From positions 1 to 11,315 of the forward strand of contig WJIN01000218.1 in assembly GCA_014730295.1 (NCBI GenBank): a stretch of DNA of 11,315 nucleotides, written 5' to 3'. This document shows positions 9,646 through 11,315 of the stretch, piece by piece (the stretch's first letter is position 1; each line of letters opens with the position of its first letter). Both the position numbers and the translations under genes were made by a program. The notes under the pieces are model-generated. The model was not told the origin of the DNA. It did no database searches and was given only the letters and a program-made list of their open reading frames with translations. The stretch is from Promethearchaeota archaeon (GTDB taxonomy: Archaea; Asgardarchaeota; Lokiarchaeia; Sigynarchaeales; SOKP01).

Positions 9646-10440
9646 TTATATCACACTCCTTTTTGGTAATCGTTCTAAGCATTTACATTCTAAATTCAGA
9701 TTATATTGAGTGAAATTTTCTACTATTTCTTGGTAAGTTATAATATTTTCAAATTTCTTCGAGAGATGATGACTTAAAGAGTTTTTTTCAGCAACTATAA
9801 TTATTTTTTTACCTTGTGTTCTTATTTCTCTTAAAAATGGCAGAAAATCTGCATCCCCGGCAATAATTACATACATATCTATTTCTGGATGTTGCTGCGA
9901 GTACATTCCAATATCAAATGCTATACGCGTATCTACCACATCTTTTTTCTTTCCCATTCCATTCTTAAGATGTGGTTCATTAATAAGTTTTAAGCCAGGT
10001 ATTGATTTAAGATACTTTCTCTGATTTTGCAATAAATTCCAATCACCATAAACCCGGAATTCGTTAATAACACCAAAAAGAGAAATAAAATCCTTAATTA
10101 ATGAGAAATTCGGATATCTATGAATTCCAGAGTTTCTAATAGAGATATCTAAATTGGGAAAATCACAGAATACGGCAACATTTTGTGTTCTTTTTAGTAA
10201 TTCTTTTAGAAGCTTGAATAACTTACTTACTCCTTTTAGAGCATCTTCCAACTCTTGCATGAAAGAATAAATATACTTTTTAACTTCTAATTTGGTGCCA
10301 ATTAAGTTAAATGATATGAGTTCAGGTAAGCTTAGATTTTTGAATAAAACTGCGCAATAATATGATTTTTTGTCCCTACATTTAAAGGAAGCTTTAAAAT
10401 TCTTAGTATAAAGGTTAAAAACTTCAGTCTCTTTTGTCAT
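9646..10440 (-). CDS. NYN-domain (LabA/DUF88-like, PIN-fold) putative ribonuclease
   Basis: This is a predicted metal-dependent ribonuclease of the NYN family, a cytoplasmic PIN-like fold. From ATG 10440 it has 264 residues. Residues about 1-84 form an N-terminal region I do not recognise, with a basic helical stretch (LFKLLKELLKR) near 75-84. The NYN domain covers about 87-240: VAVFCDFPNLD with D93 and N96, KKKDVVDTRIAFDIG with D167 and D170, and IIAGDADFLPFLREIRTQGK with D196 and D198. Together these give the usual acidic metal site, with the GDxDF signature intact. An upstream in-frame ATG at 10500 would overlap the ubiquitin-like gene by 59 bases. I prefer 10440, because AAGGAGG sits 8 bases before it and it follows the neighbour's stop by one base, which indicates translational coupling. 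The fold call is firm; RNA substrate and partner are unknown. The coupling suggests it works with the ubiquitin-like protein. Confidence 0.88.
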   Translation of the reverse strand: MTKETEVFNLYTKNFKASFKCRDKKSYYCAVLFKNLSLPELISFNLIGTKLEVKKYIYSFMQELEDALKGVSKLFKLLKELLKRTQNVAVFCDFPNLDISIRNSGIHRYPNFSLIKDFISLFGVINEFRVYGDWNLLQNQRKYLKSIPGLKLINEPHLKNGMGKKKDVVDTRIAFDIGMYSQQHPEIDMYVIIAGDADFLPFLREIRTQGKKIIIVAEKNSLSHHLSKKFENIITYQEIVENFTQYNLNLECKCLERLPKRSVI

Positions 10441-10441
10441 C

Positions 10442-10750
10442 TTATCCCCCTCCTTGAATTGCCATAATAGTGATGACATCTTTAGTTGGATGTATTCCAA
10501 TTTTAGAGATCTTCAGATTATCTGGTAAGACCTTGCCTTTGAAAATCAATTGGATACCAAGAATAGGGTTAAGTTTATATTCCTTTTGGATCGCGCCTTT
10601 AAATTCAGCTACGGAGAGATTTGGGACTTCTAAATTAAGTGCTTTAAAGGCATGAGTAGGGGGCGCTCCCGTCAATCTTGTTCTAAATGTTTGCTTTATT
10701 TCATTGGTTTTTATTTGATTTTTATTATTCAGATTCATTTTCATAACCAT
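10442..10750 (-). CDS. Ubiquitin-like beta-grasp protein ending in Gly-Gly-Gly
   Basis: This 102-residue protein has a ubiquitin fold over about residues 20-102. It can be aligned by eye with ubiquitin: FRTRLTG matches the first strand (IFVKTLTG), LNLEVPNLSVAEFKGAIQ the second strand and helix (ITLEVEPSDTIENVKAKIQ), IQLIFKGKVLPDN the strand with Ile44 and Lys48 (RLIFAGKQLEDG; equivalents I69 and K73), and VITIMAIQGGG the last strand and tail. A free C-terminal glycine tail is what E1-type activation needs, so it may be conjugated to proteins or act in sulphur transfer. There is an extra loop after the first strand (GAPPTHAFK) and a basic N-terminal extension of about 19 residues. No E1, E2, E3 or JAB protease is in the window. 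ATG codons at 10750, 10744 and 10738 are all possible starts. I chose the first because a TATA box lies about 30 bases upstream and no SD is present, fitting a near-leaderless mRNA. Confidence 0.87.
   Translation of the reverse strand: MVMKMNLNNKNQIKTNEIKQTFRTRLTGAPPTHAFKALNLEVPNLSVAEFKGAIQKEYKLNPILGIQLIFKGKVLPDNLKISKIGIHPTKDVITIMAIQGGG
10449..10454 (-). promoter_or_regulatory. NYN ribosome binding site inside the ubiquitin-like glycine codons
   Basis: AGGAGG on the minus strand is formed by the last base of the Gln codon and the first glycine codons of the ubiquitin-like gene. It lies 8 bases before ATG 10440, which makes that the best start for the NYN gene and couples translation of the two. 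Confidence 0.85.
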
Positions 10751-10773
10751 TTGTTTTTAATAAATTAAAACTG

Positions 10774-10790
10774 AATATATAATATATATA
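10774..10790 (-). promoter_or_regulatory. TATA box of the ubiquitin-like/NYN cassette
   Basis: A 17-base alternating A/T tract lies 24-40 bases upstream of ATG 10750. Archaeal transcription starts about 25 bases downstream of the TATA centre, so it would begin at or just before this ATG. That agrees with the absence of an SD. Confidence 0.6.
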
Positions 10791-10798
10791 CTCTGATA

Positions 10799-10830
10799 GG
10801 GACGGCAGTATAGGTTATAGGACATGTCCC
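10799..10830. promoter_or_regulatory. Candidate operator between divergent promoters
   Basis: GGACATGTCC at 10820-10829 is a perfect 10-base palindrome. GGGAC (10799-10803) and GTCCC (10826-10830) form a wider inverted repeat, and ATAGG occurs three times (10796, 10810, 10817). The element lies between the TATA boxes of the two divergent genes, so a dimeric regulator such as the neighbouring winged-helix protein could control both. This function is inferred. Confidence 0.45.
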
Positions 10831-10841
10831 ACTAACATAAA

Positions 10842-10856
10842 TATTTAAATTATATT
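10842..10856 (+). promoter_or_regulatory. TATA box of the winged-helix gene
   Basis: An A/T-rich box (TTTAAATTATATT core) is centred about 24 bases before ATG 10872, which has no SD. This fits a leaderless archaeal mRNA. Confidence 0.55.
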
Positions 10857-10871
10857 ATCTAATATTAACTT

Positions 10872-11315
10872 ATGAACATAAAAAGTGTTATACCTGACAA
10901 AATCCCAATTGAAATATTGGAAAGTGAAAGGTATGATCAATATGAAGTTTTAATCTTATACGCACTTGCGATAAATGGTCCGTTAAAACGAGAAAAATTC
11001 ATTAATAAGGAAGGAATTGACAATCGTATTAATAAAAACACATTTCATAAATACGCAAATAATTTACTCAAACAGCAATTAATTGAAAATTATCATGTAG
11101 GGAGAAAAAGTGAATATAAAATAACAACTAAAGGGGAAGACGAATTACTAAGACGATTAAAAGACTATTCCTTAGATTTTCAGACAATAAATAAACTTGA
11201 ACAAGAAAGAATAGAGAAGAAAATTCCAAAATTAATAAAATTCTTAGATGATTTCGAAATTGCGGACACAGAGATAAAATTAGAATTTTTAGATCTAATA
11301 AATGTAATTACACAT
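10872..11315 (+). CDS. Winged-helix DNA-binding protein (3' end beyond window)
   Basis: This open frame starts at ATG 10872 and reaches the right edge after 148 codons without a stop. Residues about 20-98 look like a winged helix-turn-helix: a helix (YEVLILYALAINGPLKREKF), a putative recognition helix region (NKNTFHKYANNLLKQQLIE), and a wing (YHVGRKSEYKITTKGEDELL), as in archaeal MarR/PadR-type regulators. From residue about 100 it becomes helical and charged (INKLEQERIEKKIPKLIKFL), which could be a dimerisation helix or the start of a helical repeat domain. It is transcribed divergently from the ubiquitin-like gene, with the palindrome at 10820-10829 between them, so it is a candidate local regulator. 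The DNA-binding fold is likely; the target and full length are unknown. Confidence 0.75.
   Translation, partial: MNIKSVIPDKIPIEILESERYDQYEVLILYALAINGPLKREKFINKEGIDNRINKNTFHKYANNLLKQQLIENYHVGRKSEYKITTKGEDELLRRLKDYSLDFQTINKLEQERIEKKIPKLIKFLDDFEIADTEIKLEFLDLINVITH

Noticed and set aside
10441..10500. NYN gene starting at ATG 10500
   Set aside because: It would overlap the ubiquitin-like gene by 59 bases and has no SD, while ATG 10440 has AAGGAGG at the right distance just after the neighbour's stop.
10470..10655. Plus-strand 61-codon open frame
   Set aside because: It is antisense to the ubiquitin-like gene, whose fold match is clear.
1..11315. CRISPR arrays, tRNA or rRNA genes, transposases, attachment sites
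   Set aside because: No regularly spaced direct repeats, no clover-leaf or rRNA-like sequence, and no transposase or integrase motifs were seen on either strand; the only large repeat is the divergent methylase duplication.

Overview
The window looks like a low-GC archaeal genome, most likely of the Asgard (Lokiarchaeia-type) group. Three things point that way. There is a small protein with a recognisable ubiquitin fold ending in Gly-Gly-Gly. Two genes start about 20-30 bases downstream of archaeal TATA boxes without a Shine-Dalgarno (SD) site (leaderless pattern), while internal operon genes carry strong GGAGG-type SD sites. No rRNA, tRNA, CRISPR array or transposase was found. The Asgard assignment is an inference.

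Layout, left to right. Positions 1-9412 hold one minus-strand operon, transcribed right to left. It starts with a SNF2/RapA-type helicase (6458-9412), continues with an Eco57I/PglX-class adenine methyltransferase (3046-about 6443) and then a second, paralogous methyltransferase (from 3031, running off the left edge). Helicase plus large adenine methylase is the pair that defines class 1 DISARM anti-phage systems (DrmD + DrmMI). The core DISARM genes drmA, drmB and drmC would lie beyond the left edge and cannot be seen. A non-coding spacer (9413-9645) carries the presumed operon promoter. Next comes a two-gene minus-strand cassette: a ubiquitin-like protein (10442-10750) and, one base after its stop codon, an NYN-domain (LabA/DUF88-like) ribonuclease (9646-10440). 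A 121-base divergent promoter region (10751-10871) with a palindrome separates this cassette from a plus-strand winged-helix protein (10872 to the right edge, incomplete).

How it may work together. The helicase and methylases are expected to mark host DNA and act on unmodified foreign DNA. The two methylases share their N-terminal two-thirds but have unrelated C-terminal parts, so one helicase may serve two DNA specificities. The central methylase has its only plausible ATG one base out of frame, separated from the body of the gene by a run of eight A's. This could be a phase-variable switch, a slippage site, a decayed gene or a sequencing error. The ubiquitin-like/NYN pair looks like a separate, tightly coupled unit that does not match any defence system I can name.
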